DNA of 22,476 nt from Candidatus Avipropionibacterium avicola (GCA_018715445.1 DVLP01000159.1:1-22476), one strand, 5' to 3'. Shown: positions 13,106 through 21,348, counted from the first letter of the stretch. The notes: generated from the sequence alone by a model not told the origin. Program-made: numbers and translations.

Positions 13106-14560
13106 TCAGTGGTCCCACTGGTCGTACAGGCCGGGACTGAACTCGCCCGGCCCCGGCACCATGGCAGTGACCTGGCCGGATCCGCTGACCACCTCGGCGT
13201 CGATCCGCCGTTGGGGGTGGGCGTGGGCCTCGACCCAGTCGGTGAGCTGGGTGGCCAGCTGGTCACGGATCGCGGCGTGCTCCGCCTCGTCGACCAGGTT
13301 GCGGCGTTCGGCCGGATCGGCCACCAGGTCGTACAGCTCGTGGGGACCGTCGGGGGTGCGGTGGACGTACTTCCACCGCTCGGTGCGCACCATCCTGGTG
13401 CCGCCGTACTCGTCGTGGACCACCACGTCGCCGCGGGCTCCCTCGGAGCCCGACAGCAGCCCGGCGAAGGACTGGCCGGGTCCGTCGGCGAAGCGGGAGG
13501 CGTCGGTGCCGGTGAGCTCGCACAGGGTTTCGGCGACGTCGTAGGCCGAGACCAGGTCGGTACGGCTCTGGCCGCGGGCGATCCCCGGTCCGGCAGCGAG
13601 GAAGGGGACCAGCACCGAGGAGTCGTACATGTTGAGCGGCCAGCTCCCGTTGCCCTTGCCCCACAGGCCGTGGTGACCGACGTTGAAGCCGTTGTCGCTG
13701 GTGAACACCACGATGGTGTCGTCCAGAACGCCCTGCCGCTGGAGGGTGTCCAGGATCCGTCCGACCGCAGCATCCATGGCAGCGATCGCCCCGAAGTAGC
13801 CCGCCTTGGCCTCGTCCGGGTCGGCCTCGCTGGCGTTCGGGTGGCCTCCACGGGTCGCCAGCCACGGATGCGGTGGCTCCTGGCTGACCGGCACCCCGTC
13901 GGGGCCGGTGACGTCACGGCCCCGGTGCGGGGCGACGTACGGCTCGGGGTGCTGACCGGTCCACGGCGAGTGTGGTGCGGTGAAGGTGACCAGGGAGCAG
14001 AACGGTTCGTCGCGCCCGGCGCTGTCGGTGATGAAGCCGATCGCGTCGTCGGCGATGGTGTCGGTGACGTAGCCCTCGATCCGGCCGGACTCGACCGAGC
14101 CGTCCGGGCGTGCGCGGTGGAAGAGCCCGCCGTCGTACGGGGTGCCGCCGCCGTCGAGGGCGAACCAGTGGCTGAACCCGGGACGCATCACATCGCTGGC
14201 CCCCAGGTGCCACTTGCCGCTCAGCCCGACCCGGTAGCCGGCGTCACCGAGCGCTTCGGTCACCAGGTCCTGCCCAGCGAGGAAGTCGACCGACTCGGGA
14301 CCGGCGTTGATCGTCTTCAGCCAGTCGTGGACCCCGTGCCAGGAGGGTGGTCGCCCGGTGAACAGTGAGGCCCGGGCCGGGGAGCACACCGGGGAGACGC
14401 AGAAGAACCGGTCGAGCACGGTGCCCCGACCGGCCAACGCGTCCAGGTGCGGGGTCTCCACGACCCCGCCGGACGGGCGACCCCAGGCCCACGCGCCCTG
14501 GTCGTCACTGACGATCATCACCACGTTCGGACGGCGCTGTTCGCTCATGGTCTCATCCAA
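13106..14560 (-). CDS. S1-family (type I) sulfatase
   Basis: This 484-aa alkaline-phosphatase-fold sulfatase hydrolyses sulfate esters. The signature CSPAR is at 59-63: Cys59 would be converted to the catalytic formylglycine and Arg63 stabilises it. Metal ligands are Asp19-Asp20 (IVSDD) and Asp289-Asn290 (FTSDNGFNVG). Lys116 and His118 (SGKWHLG), His197 (TAPHSPW) and Lys302 are the expected active-site residues. No signal peptide is visible, so it probably works in the cytoplasm on imported material. The start could be TTG 14560 (GGGGGAG just upstream) or ATG 14548 (MSEQRRPN). It follows the polysaccharide lyase gene by 19 bp, so the two form an operon and likely act on the same sulfated sugar. 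The substrate cannot be told from sequence. No formylglycine-generating enzyme lies in the window. Confidence 0.95.
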   Translation of the reverse strand: MDETMSEQRRPNVVMIVSDDQGAWAWGRPSGGVVETPHLDALAGRGTVLDRFFCVSPVCSPARASLFTGRPPSWHGVHDWLKTINAGPESVDFLAGQDLVTEALGDAGYRVGLSGKWHLGASDVMRPGFSHWFALDGGGTPYDGGLFHRARPDGSVESGRIEGYVTDTIADDAIGFITDSAGRDEPFCSLVTFTAPHSPWTGQHPEPYVAPHRGRDVTGPDGVPVSQEPPHPWLATRGGHPNASEADPDEAKAGYFGAIAAMDAAVGRILDTLQRQGVLDDTIVVFTSDNGFNVGHHGLWGKGNGSWPLNMYDSSVLVPFLAAGPGIARGQSRTDLVSAYDVAETLCELTGTDASRFADGPGQSFAGLLSGSEGARGDVVVHDEYGGTRMVRTERWKYVHRTPDGPHELYDLVADPAERRNLVDEAEHAAIRDQLATQLTDWVEAHAHPQRRIDAEVVSGSGQVTAMVPGPGEFSPGLYDQWDH

Positions 14561-14579
14561 TCATCTCCCCCTGCCGTGA

Positions 14580-17500
14580 TCAGGAGAACGGACCGCTCAC
14601 CACCCCGCGACGATCATGGACCACCACACCCTCGGCGGTGGACCACAGCGCCACCGCCTCGCTGCTCAACGGCACCGACCGCACGGTCCGACCTCCAGAG
14701 TCCAACCAGGACAGCGATCGGCCGCTGGCGACGGCCACGCCGCCACCGGTGGCGACCATCGCCTCCACGGGACGGGCCTGCCACCACAGCTGCTCGCCGT
14801 CGGCCGTGACGCGGTGGAGTCGGCCGGCTCGCGAGGCCACCACCAGGTCGTCACCGTCGGTCACGACGGTGGTGATGACGTCACCGACGGACAGGTCCCA
14901 GGCCTCGCTGCCGTCGGGCCGGTACGCGGTCAGGTGCCCGTCCCAGCCACCGAAGATCGCCTGCCCGCGATGGCCCAGCACGATCCGGCCACCTTCTGAT
15001 TCCTTGCCCCGCACGCTGAACCGTGGCGTCCCGCTGCTGTCCAGCCCGTGCCAGGTCCAGTACTCGGTGATCGCATAGACCTCGTCCTCACCGTCGCCGT
15101 CGAGATCGGCCGCGGCCACCGCGGCGCAGGCATGGATCACCTCGTGCTGCCACAGTTGCTCCCCCTGCTGGGTCAGCACATGGACATGGCAGCTCTCGGT
15201 GCCGACCAGGATGACCGGACCGGAGGCGAAGGCCCCGACAGTGAGGGCGTTGACCCGCGCTTGGTGTCCCATGTGAGCGTCGAAGTCGAAGCGCCACCGG
15301 CGCGTGCCGTCGAGACCGTAGAGCTCTACGATGCCGTCGTGCTGACCGACCACGATGCTGTCGTCGGGACCGGCAGCCAGCGCCGAGATCGGTGCCGTGG
15401 CAGCGAAGTCGAGCACCGACGTGCCGTCGCGCCACAGCTGCACCCGGTCACCGTCGGAGGTGGCGATCAGGTCACCGAGCGGGAGCACGGGACCGGGCCC
15501 GGCCTCGATCTGCCAGTGCTCGACCGGAGTCCAGGTGGTCCGGGAGGGATCGGCCGGGTCGAGCCGCAGCTCGCCGTCACCGACCCGCCCGATCACGGTT
15601 CCCGCTGTGTCCACAGCGATCCAGGCGTTGTCCCGCTGGTCACCGTCGGCGATCAGATGGACATAGGCCACGGACTCACCCGGTTCGAGGTGGCGGGTCG
15701 TGGTGTCCTGCAGCACGGTCTCGGACTCCTCGGCCCACGGGTAGTCGCGCCACACCGGGCGATAGGAGACGTAGTCCTCATTGATCTCGCGACGACGACG
15801 TCGTCCGTCCGAGACGACGACCGTGTGGATCGGCAAGTCCTGCTCGCCCATGACGATGGTCCACCGATCCCCTTCCAGTCGGGTCTGGCCGACCGTGCGC
15901 CACAGGGCGGTGACCTCGTAGTCGCCGGCCTGGCGCGCCGTCACCCGGTCGACGACGGCGACGCCGTGGCGGCCCAGCCCGATCACGGTGCGGTCCCAGT
16001 CCGCCCCGGACTGGTCGGGGACGCGGCAACGCGCCACCTCGATGCTGCCGCAGCCGCGGTCGGCGATCGTGGTGACCTCGCCCAGCTCGGCGTAGGGGCG
16101 GCGAGGGCCGGTGAGCCCGTCGCGAGCGATGAGCACGGTGTTGTGGAAGTTGGCCGCGACCTTGTCGTACTCGGCATCCTCCAACCAGATGCGGTCGCGT
16201 GAGGTGTAGCGCAGGATGGCCCCGATGTCGCGGTGTCCGTGGCTGCCGTTGTCGATGCCGTCGAGCAGCAGGTAGGAGTCCTCAGGATCGAAGCCGGTCC
16301 GCAGGCTGATCTTGTCGAAACCGGCGTCGGGGACCGGGTCGACGTCGGCGTAGGTCTGGCAGTAGCCCTCGTCGAGCTCCAGTACCGCCAGGCCCAGGTG
16401 GTCCGACAGCCCGGAGAGGTCGGAGCCCTCGACCCGGTCGTAGTGGTGCAGCACACCGGCGATCCCGGTGACGGCGCCATTCCCGGCATCGCCCACGGCC
16501 GCCAGCTTCTTGTCCACCACGGCGGCCCAGCGGGGATCGTCGAGCACCCACCCGGCACAGCGCCAGAACTCCATCTCGCTGAAGGATCCGCGGTGGGCGG
16601 CGGCATCGCCGTACGGGACCTGGCCGCCCAGGTTGTCCATGGTGACGACCGAGCGATCCAGCACACGGGCGCAGGCACCGTCGTCGAAGTAGTCGGTGAC
16701 CGGACGCAGCAGCGCGTAGCGGATGACGTGGCCGAAGGTGTGCCAGCCGTACGCTTCGCAGTCCTCACAGGACTTCCCGGCCGTCAGCATCGGGGTGAAG
16801 CACTCGTCGACCATCTCCCACCACTGCTCGGTCCTGGCCAGACGATGGACCGGGCCGAGCAGCAGGGCCGCGAACATCAGGCCCAGGGCGGCGAAGGTGA
16901 AGTGGTTCTGCCGGGCCGGGTAGGGCGAGTCCCGATGGCCCTGCCACTGGTCCTCACTGTTGCCGAGGTAGGCGACCAGGTGGCCGGCGATGCGGGCCCG
17001 GTCCTCGTCGGTGAACCAGACGCTGTCGGCGATCGCATGCCAACTGCTGATCACCCGGGCGGCCTGGAAGTCGGCGTCGAAGCCCCATCGGCCCCACTGG
17101 TCGGGTTGCCAGTCGGCGGTGTCGAGGACCATGTCCTGCGCGATGTCCAGGTAGAGCTGGGCGAACCGGCGGTCACCGGTCGCGGCCAGCATGTCGCCGG
17201 CATGGGAGAGGTACGGCGTCGCGCCCCGATGGGTCTGGGTGCGGTAGGCCTCGCGCGCAGCCTCCCGGAAGCCGTCGTGCACCGCATCCTCGGGGTCGAA
17301 CCAGGGATGGCCGGCGCGGCACTGCTCGGAGACCTGCACGTCGTGGACCTGGGCGAGGGTGGTGCCGCCGTCGAGGTGGCCCAGCAGTCGCTCGACGGCT
17401 GCGTCCAGGTCGGACAACGCACTCACCCCCACGACCACGCTCGCCCGCCCGTCGCCGGCCAGGTCCTGGTGGACGCGCAGGTAGTGCCCGCCGACGCCGG

Positions 17501-17879
17501 GGAAGGAGGCATCGACCGGGCAGAGCCAGGCGTGGTAGAGCTCGGCGATCCGTGGATTGGACGACAGGCCGCCCAGCAGCACGTCGACCACAGCCTCGTC
17601 CTCGGCGTCCTTGGTGGCATCCGAGGCACTCCCCGGGGCCCGGGTGGGCTGGTCGTCCCATCCGACCGGGACCAGGTCGACGCGGGTCGCTCCCCGGGCC
17701 AGTAGATCGCCACGCAACCGAACGGCGGCCGCCGTGGCCTCGTCGGTGCTGGGGTGGTGCAGGCGGGTCTGGGCGAGATCGATGCGTTCGCGCACCTGCC
17801 GGGCACGGGGGCCGGCGGGCTCCCCGGGCAACTCGGACCAGGGACGCCGCGTCAAGGGCTGTGGCATCCACCCAGCCAA
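14580..17879 (-). CDS. Heparinase II/III-like polysaccharide lyase fused to a C-terminal PQQ-type beta-propeller
   Basis: This is a large protein of about 1099 aa. Residues about 180-450 look like the alpha/alpha-toroid of uronate lyases (GDMLAATGDRRFAQLYLDIAQDM, ARQNHFTFAALGL with Asn325-His326, EAYGWHTFGHVIRYALL). Residues about 530-770 fit the heparinase II/III-like beta-sandwich: GSHGHRDIGAILRY with His547, His549 and Asp551, then DRIWLEDAEYDKVAANFHNTVLI. From about 835 to the end come repeated propeller blades (IVVGQHDGIVELYGLDGTRRW, VHVLTQQGEQLW, HLTAYRPDGSEAW, LHRVTADGEQLWW) and one DLDGDGEDEVYAI calcium-type loop. No signal peptide is seen. The start is uncertain: TTG 17879 has CAGGGA at good spacing and ATG 17867 is the first ATG. 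A TTG at 17960 is inside the rplA terminator tail. It probably cleaves uronic-acid-containing, sulfated oligosaccharides together with the sulfatase. Confidence 0.85.
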   Translation of the reverse strand: MAGWMPQPLTRRPWSELPGEPAGPRARQVRERIDLAQTRLHHPSTDEATAAAVRLRGDLLARGATRVDLVPVGWDDQPTRAPGSASDATKDAEDEAVVDVLLGGLSSNPRIAELYHAWLCPVDASFPGVGGHYLRVHQDLAGDGRASVVVGVSALSDLDAAVERLLGHLDGGTTLAQVHDVQVSEQCRAGHPWFDPEDAVHDGFREAAREAYRTQTHRGATPYLSHAGDMLAATGDRRFAQLYLDIAQDMVLDTADWQPDQWGRWGFDADFQAARVISSWHAIADSVWFTDEDRARIAGHLVAYLGNSEDQWQGHRDSPYPARQNHFTFAALGLMFAALLLGPVHRLARTEQWWEMVDECFTPMLTAGKSCEDCEAYGWHTFGHVIRYALLRPVTDYFDDGACARVLDRSVVTMDNLGGQVPYGDAAAHRGSFSEMEFWRCAGWVLDDPRWAAVVDKKLAAVGDAGNGAVTGIAGVLHHYDRVEGSDLSGLSDHLGLAVLELDEGYCQTYADVDPVPDAGFDKISLRTGFDPEDSYLLLDGIDNGSHGHRDIGAILRYTSRDRIWLEDAEYDKVAANFHNTVLIARDGLTGPRRPYAELGEVTTIADRGCGSIEVARCRVPDQSGADWDRTVIGLGRHGVAVVDRVTARQAGDYEVTALWRTVGQTRLEGDRWTIVMGEQDLPIHTVVVSDGRRRRREINEDYVSYRPVWRDYPWAEESETVLQDTTTRHLEPGESVAYVHLIADGDQRDNAWIAVDTAGTVIGRVGDGELRLDPADPSRTTWTPVEHWQIEAGPGPVLPLGDLIATSDGDRVQLWRDGTSVLDFAATAPISALAAGPDDSIVVGQHDGIVELYGLDGTRRWRFDFDAHMGHQARVNALTVGAFASGPVILVGTESCHVHVLTQQGEQLWQHEVIHACAAVAAADLDGDGEDEVYAITEYWTWHGLDSSGTPRFSVRGKESEGGRIVLGHRGQAIFGGWDGHLTAYRPDGSEAWDLSVGDVITTVVTDGDDLVVASRAGRLHRVTADGEQLWWQARPVEAMVATGGGVAVASGRSLSWLDSGGRTVRSVPLSSEAVALWSTAEGVVVHDRRGVVSGPFS

Positions 17880-17921
17880 CCAGTTCCCTGCTCTGGCCGA
17901 CACTGTCGTGTCAGGGACTGG
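17880..17921. promoter_or_regulatory. Nested inverted repeat at the start of the lyase gene
   Basis: The outer arms CCAGTTCCCTG (17880-17890) and CAGGGACTGG (17912-17921) pair with one bulge. Inside them, GACAC/GTGTC (17899-17912) forms a second palindrome with a TGTC centre. It lies between the rplA terminator and the lyase start, and the downstream arm contains the probable Shine-Dalgarno CAGGGA. It could be a repressor operator or an RNA fold that hides the ribosome-binding site. Confidence 0.5.
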
Positions 17922-17960
17922 ATCGAGCCGTTTCCCCGGGGTGGACGGCCGAAACGACAA

Positions 17961-17993
17961 CGTCGGCCGGGCCCGTGGTGGGCCCGGCCGACG
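17961..17993 (-). terminator. Terminator after rplA
   Basis: A perfect 14-bp stem (CGTCGGCCGGGCCC and its complement) with a 5-nt loop lies 25 nt past the rplA stop. On the minus strand it is followed by TTGTCGTTT. It ends the secE-nusG-rplK-rplA transcript and separates it from the lyase-sulfatase cassette. Confidence 0.85.
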
Positions 17994-18018
17994 ATGTGGT
18001 CAGCGTGGTGCGTTCAGC

Positions 18019-18720
18019 TCACTCCGCAGCCTTGATGTTGGCCGAGTCGACCGGGACGCCGGGGCCCATGGTCGAGGAGACGACGGTCTTGCGGATGTAG
18101 CGGCCCTTGGAGCTGGCCGGCTTGAGCCGCAGGATCTCGTCGAGCACCGCGTAGTAGTTGTCCTGCAGCTGCTCCACCGAGAACGATGCCTTGCCGATGA
18201 TGAAGTGCAGGTTCGAGTGGCGGTCGACGCGGAACTCGATCTTGCCGCCCTTGATGTCGGCCACGGCCTTGGCGACGTCCATGGTGACGGTGCCGGTGCG
18301 GGGGTTCGGCATCAGGCCGCGGGGGCCCAGGACACGACCGAGGCGTCCGACCTTGCCCATCTGGTCCGGGGTGGCCACCACGGAGTCGAAGTCCAGGTAG
18401 CCGTCGGAGATCTTCGCGACCAGGTCATCCGACCCGACCTCGTCGGCACCGGCGGCGAGCGCCTGCTCAGCCTTCTCACCCGTGGCGAACACGACCACCC
18501 GGGCAGTCTTTCCGGTGCCATGGGGCAGGTTCACGGTGCCCCGGACCATCTGGTCGGCCTGACGGGGGTCCACCCCGAGCCGCATCGAGACGTCAACCGT
18601 CTCGTCGAACTTCGCCGAAGCGCCATCCTTGACGATGGTCAGTGCGTCGACAGGGGCGTACAGCGCGTCGAAGTCGATCTTCTCCGCGGTGCCCCGGTAG
18701 GCCTTGCTCTTGCGCGCCAT
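18019..18720 (-). CDS. rplA: 50S ribosomal protein L1
   Basis: This 233-aa protein binds 23S rRNA at the mobile L1 stalk (E-site tRNA release) and often represses its own operon. It starts at ATG 18720 ([16 protein letters not shown]), with AAGGAAG 6 nt upstream. The L1 signature is clear: [23 protein letters not shown], then [25 protein letters not shown]. Length is typical. Codons end almost only in G or C. It follows rplK by 93 bp and ends at a strong terminator, so the usual continuation to rplJ is broken by the lyase-sulfatase insertion. Confidence 0.99.
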   Translation of the reverse strand: MARKSKAYRGTAEKIDFDALYAPVDALTIVKDGASAKFDETVDVSMRLGVDPRQADQMVRGTVNLPHGTGKTARVVVFATGEKAEQALAAGADEVGSDDLVAKISDGYLDFDSVVATPDQMGKVGRLGRVLGPRGLMPNPRTGTVTMDVAKAVADIKGGKIEFRVDRHSNLHFIIGKASFSVEQLQDNYYAVLDEILRLKPASSKGRYIRKTVVSSTMGPGVPVDSANIKAAE

Positions 18721-18768
18721 GACTGGCTTCCTTTCGATGTTGATCTCCGCTGTTGCGGATCACCAGGT

Positions 18769-18795
18769 GTGGTACGGGCCGCGCGACCCTGCCAC
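18769..18795 (-). promoter_or_regulatory. Possible L1-binding site between rplK and rplA
   Basis: On the minus strand GTGG-CA-GGG and CCC-GTA-CCAC pair as two short helices around an asymmetric internal loop. This is the general form of an L1 autoregulatory site. The match is by eye only and short, so confidence is low. Confidence 0.3.
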
Positions 18796-18813
18796 GTCGT
18801 GCGTTGGTTTGGT

Positions 18814-19245
18814 TCAGCCCTCGACCTTGACACCCATGGAGCGGGCGGTGCCCTCGACGATCTTGGCGGCAGCCTCGATGTCGTTGGCGTTCAGGTCAGG
18901 CATCTTGGTGGCGGCGATCTCGCGGACCTGGGCGGCAGAGATCTTGCCGACCTTGTCCGTGTGCGGGACGCCGGACCCCTTCTTGATGCCGGCTGCCTTC
19001 TTGATCAGCTCGGCCGCCGGAGGGGTCTTGGTGATGAAGTCGAAGCTGCGGTCCTCGTAGATGGTGATCTCGACGGGGACGACGTTGCCACGCTGCGACT
19101 CGGTCGCCGCGTTGTACGCCTTGCAGAACTCCATGATGTTGACGCCGTGCGGACCGAGCGCGGTGCCGACCGGCGGTGCGGGCGTCGCGGAGCCCGCGTT
19201 CAGGGCGACCTTGACGAGGGCCGCCACCTTCTTCTTGGGAGGCAT
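18814..19245 (-). CDS. rplK: 50S ribosomal protein L11
   Basis: This 143-aa protein of the GTPase-associated centre binds 23S rRNA and takes part in stringent-factor activation and thiostrepton sensitivity. It starts at ATG 19245 ([45 protein letters not shown]). The Pro-rich N-terminal switch region and the C-terminal RNA-binding block ([31 protein letters not shown]) are intact. Length is normal. The Shine-Dalgarno AAGGA lies about 12 nt upstream. It is 89 bp after nusG, with two tandem hairpins in the gap. Confidence 0.99.
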   Translation of the reverse strand: MPPKKKVAALVKVALNAGSATPAPPVGTALGPHGVNIMEFCKAYNAATESQRGNVVPVEITIYEDRSFDFITKTPPAAELIKKAAGIKKGSGVPHTDKVGKISAAQVREIAATKMPDLNANDIEAAAKIVEGTARSMGVKVEG

Positions 19246-19272
19246 GGATGTGTGTCCTTGCTCAATTGATCT

Positions 19273-19293
19273 GGGTCAGGACCTTCCTGACCC
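19273..19293 (-). promoter_or_regulatory. Leader hairpin B before rplK
   Basis: A perfect 8-bp stem, GGGTCAGG/CCTGACCC, with a 5-nt loop lies 27 nt before the rplK ATG. No U tract follows it on the minus strand, so it is not a terminator. Confidence 0.5.
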
Positions 19294-19297
19294 ACGC

Positions 19298-19319
19298 GTA
19301 CGGTGTCGTGTCACCGTAC
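19298..19319 (-). promoter_or_regulatory. Leader hairpin A before rplK
   Basis: A perfect 8-bp stem, GTACGGTG/CACCGTAC, with a 6-nt loop lies 15 nt after the nusG stop and 4 nt from hairpin B. The tandem pair may act in RNA processing or stability between nusG and rplK. Confidence 0.5.
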
Positions 19320-19334
19320 AAGTCGGTTGTCGGC

Positions 19335-20276
19335 TCAGACCTTCTGGATCTGGCCGAAGGTGAGCTCGACCGGGGTCTCGCGGCCGAGGATCTCCACCAG
19401 GGCCTTGAGTCGCTGGGTCGAGGCGTTGATCTCGGTGATGGTGGCGTGGACACCCGCGAACGGGCCCTCCACGACCATGACCGAGTCGCCGGCGGTGTAG
19501 TCGGCCACCTCGACGGGCTTGGTCTTGCGGGGCTTCGAGGAGGGGGCTGCCTCCGCCGTTGCCTCGGCGACGACGGCCGGCGACAGCATGTTGACGACCT
19601 CGTCGAGGGTCAGCGGGATCGGCTGGTTCGACTGTCCGACGAAGCCGGTCACCGACGGGGTGTGGCGGACCGCGGTCCAGGACTCGTCGGTCAGGTCCAT
19701 CCGGACCAGGACGTAACCGGGCAGCACGGTGCGCTTGACGTTCTTCTTGACGCCGTTGCGCAGCTCGGTGATCTCCTCGATCGGGACCCGCACCTCGAAG
19801 ATGTAGTCCTCCATGTTCAAGGAGGTGACACGGTTCTCCAGGTTCTGCTTGACCCGGTTCTCCATGCCCGAGTACGTGTGGATCACGTACCAGTCACCGA
19901 ACTTGGACTGCAGCTCCTCACGCAACTGGGCGACGGCGCGCTCGGCGACGTCGTCGGCGTCAGCATCGGCCTCGTCCTGCTCGTCGTCCTCGTCCTCGGT
20001 GTCGAAGTCGAGGTTGAGCTCGGTGTCGTCCTCGGACTCGTCCGAGCCGCTGAGGTCACCGAAGTCCAGGTTGAGCTCGGTGTCGTCCTCCTGGCTCGAC
20101 GGCGTGTCCGGGCCCAGGTCGATCTCGATCTCGTCAGCCTGCGAGGTGGAGTCGTCGGCCACGCCGAGGTCGAGCTCGGGCGCGGCGTCGTCGGGCTGGT
20201 GGTCCTGCTCGTTGCTCACAGCTTCTCCGTGGTCGATGGCGTTGGGGTCGTCCGGTCGTGGTGTCTGCTCACTCAT
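19335..20276 (-). CDS. nusG: Transcription termination/antitermination factor NusG with long acidic N-terminal extension
   Basis: NusG binds the RNA polymerase clamp and couples it to ribosomes or Rho. The 313-aa protein starts at ATG 20276, whose A overlaps the secE stop (TGATG), so the two are translationally coupled. The NGN domain starts at about 127 ([20 protein letters not shown]) and includes [15 protein letters not shown]. The KOW domain is at about 258-313 ([25 protein letters not shown]). Residues 1-125 are an acidic, probably disordered tail. It has two copies of [10 protein letters not shown] (63-72, 82-91) and two related shorter motifs (PELDLG, EIDLGPD). Classical NusG is about 180 aa, though actinobacterial NusG often has an acidic tail. 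A region about 235-255 between NGN and KOW is an Ala/Pro/Lys linker, also longer than usual. Confidence 0.98.
   Translation of the reverse strand: MSEQTPRPDDPNAIDHGEAVSNEQDHQPDDAAPELDLGVADDSTSQADEIEIDLGPDTPSSQEDDTELNLDFGDLSGSDESEDDTELNLDFDTEDEDDEQDEADADADDVAERAVAQLREELQSKFGDWYVIHTYSGMENRVKQNLENRVTSLNMEDYIFEVRVPIEEITELRNGVKKNVKRTVLPGYVLVRMDLTDESWTAVRHTPSVTGFVGQSNQPIPLTLDEVVNMLSPAVVAEATAEAAPSSKPRKTKPVEVADYTAGDSVMVVEGPFAGVHATITEINASTQRLKALVEILGRETPVELTFGQIQKV
20004..20090 (-). repeat. Duplicated 30-bp coding repeat in nusG
   Basis: Copies at 20004-20033 and 20061-20090 differ at one of 30 bases and encode [10 protein letters not shown] twice, 19 residues apart. Such near-identity points to a recent duplication within the acidic tail. 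Confidence 0.8.
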
Positions 20277-21154
20277 CAGCCGAACACCAACAGGATGAGC
20301 TTGCCGAATCCGAGGTCGATGCCGCTGGTGAAGCCGATGATGAACAGCACGAAGATCAGGACCACGACGAAGTAGGTGCCGAGCTGCGAGCTGGTCGGGT
20401 AGACCACCTTGCGGAGCTCGCCGACCGACTCCTTGACGAACTGGACCGGACCGGTGCGCTCCTCCTCGAGGGCCTTCGAGCTCGGTCGCTTGGGGGTGGC
20501 CCGACCCTTCGTACCGCGGGCCGTGTCCTTGTCGCGATTCGCCTTGGCCTTCGTCTTCGTGGCGGGGCGTCGATCCTTGGTAGCAGCCTTGGCCTTGCGG
20601 GTCTTGCCCGTGGTGGGTCGCAGGTCCTCGTCGAGGTCATCGTCGTCGAGGTCTTCATCCTCGTCGTCCTCGTCGTCCTCATCGAGGTCGTCGTCCTCAT
20701 CGAGGTCGTCGTCGAGATCCTCGTCGTCGAGGTCATCGTCCTCGTCGTCGTGCTCGGGCTCGTCGTCGGCCGCTGCGGCAGCCTTGGGCAGCTCGGGGAT
20801 CTCGATGTCGAGGTCATCGTCCTCGTCGAGGTCGTCCACCTCGGGCTCGTCGCCGTCCTCGTCCTCGGACTCCTCGGCCGCCGGCTCCGACACGGCGGGC
20901 AGGTCGTCGAGCTCGCGGCGCTGGCGCCGGCGGGTCGGCACCGGGATCTCGTCGCGGTTCAGCCCGGCGATCGCTGCTTCCAGGTCGCCCCAGGTCGTGG
21001 CCTTGTCGACATCACCGATGCGATGGGCGTAGCCGTCGTCGCCGAGGGTGCCGTCATCGTGGAGCTTGGCCAGGAGCGCGCGGTAGGCCGCGCGGGGTGA
21101 GGCGCCACCGGAGGCCGACGTTGACGTCGTCTCCTGGTCATTCTCCTCAGCCAC
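20276..21154 (-). CDS. secE: SecE preprotein translocase subunit with large acidic N-terminal extension
   Basis: SecE clamps SecY in the SecYEG channel. The conserved part is only the last 58 residues (about 235-292): [39 protein letters not shown], an amphipathic helix followed by one membrane helix. The start is GTG 21154 ([11 protein letters not shown]), with AAGGA 6 nt upstream. A longer frame would run into tRNA-Trp. Residues about 20-70 ([43 protein letters not shown]) form a helical domain resembling DUF1707/SHOCT-type modules. Residues about 93-180 are almost all Asp/Glu. Residues 181-225 are Lys/Arg-rich. At 292 aa the protein is two to four times the usual length. It precedes nusG with a 1-nt overlap. 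Confidence 0.95.
   Translation of the reverse strand: MAEENDQETTSTSASGGASPRAAYRALLAKLHDDGTLGDDGYAHRIGDVDKATTWGDLEAAIAGLNRDEIPVPTRRRQRRELDDLPAVSEPAAEESEDEDGDEPEVDDLDEDDDLDIEIPELPKAAAAADDEPEHDDEDDDLDDEDLDDDLDEDDDLDEDDEDDEDEDLDDDDLDEDLRPTTGKTRKAKAATKDRRPATKTKAKANRDKDTARGTKGRATPKRPSSKALEEERTGPVQFVKESVGELRKVVYPTSSQLGTYFVVVLIFVLFIIGFTSGIDLGFGKLILLVFG
20630..20760 (-). repeat. Low-complexity GAC/GAG tract in secE
   Basis: The plus strand is an imperfect run of tcgtcg, tcctcg and tcatcg units encoding an Asp/Glu/Leu run ([10 protein letters not shown] type). It is likely to vary in length between strains. Confidence 0.8.
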
Positions 21155-21205
21155 ACCTGGTCCTTCTTCGATGTCGGTGTCGATACCGGCTGGCACCGAC
21201 ATACG

Positions 21206-21278
21206 CAGGGCAAGAGGGACTTGAACCCCCAACCTTCGGTTTTGGAGACCGATGCTCTGCCAGTTGAGCTATTGCCCT
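21206..21278 (-). tRNA. tRNA-Trp (CCA anticodon)
   Basis: This is a 73-nt cloverleaf on the minus strand. The acceptor stem AGGGCAA/TTGCCCT is perfect. The D arm is GCTC...GAGC and the anticodon arm is TCGGT-CTCCAAA-ACCGA, with anticodon CCA at 21245-21243. The T arm is GGGGG-TTCAAGT-CCCTC with one G-U pair. The discriminator base is G and the CCA tail is not encoded. tRNA-Trp directly before secE-nusG is a common actinobacterial arrangement. Confidence 0.97.
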
Positions 21279-21342
21279 TCGGTCACCCACGGAGCACCCC
21301 GCCCGAAGGCGCGGCTCACCGACACGGGTCACCAAGTCCGGA

Positions 21343-21348
21343 AGTCTA
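21343..21348 (-). promoter_or_regulatory. Possible -10 element for tRNA-Trp
   Basis: The minus strand reads TAGACT, overlapping the stop codon of the ABC-F gene and about 65 bp before the tRNA. Only a poor -35 is present, so this is weak. Confidence 0.3.

Noticed and set aside
16233..17705. Plus-strand open frame (490 codons) opposite the lyase
   Set aside because: This is an antisense shadow. The minus strand carries coherent lyase motifs through the same interval.
17880..17960. TTG at 17960 as start of the lyase
   Set aside because: It lies in the U-rich tail directly after the rplA terminator stem, so a transcript starting downstream would not contain it. TTG 17879 or ATG 17867 fit better.
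20600..20900. The GAC/GAG tract as a non-coding tandem repeat or sequencing artefact
   Set aside because: The tract stays in frame throughout and leads directly into a conserved SecE domain, so it is coding.
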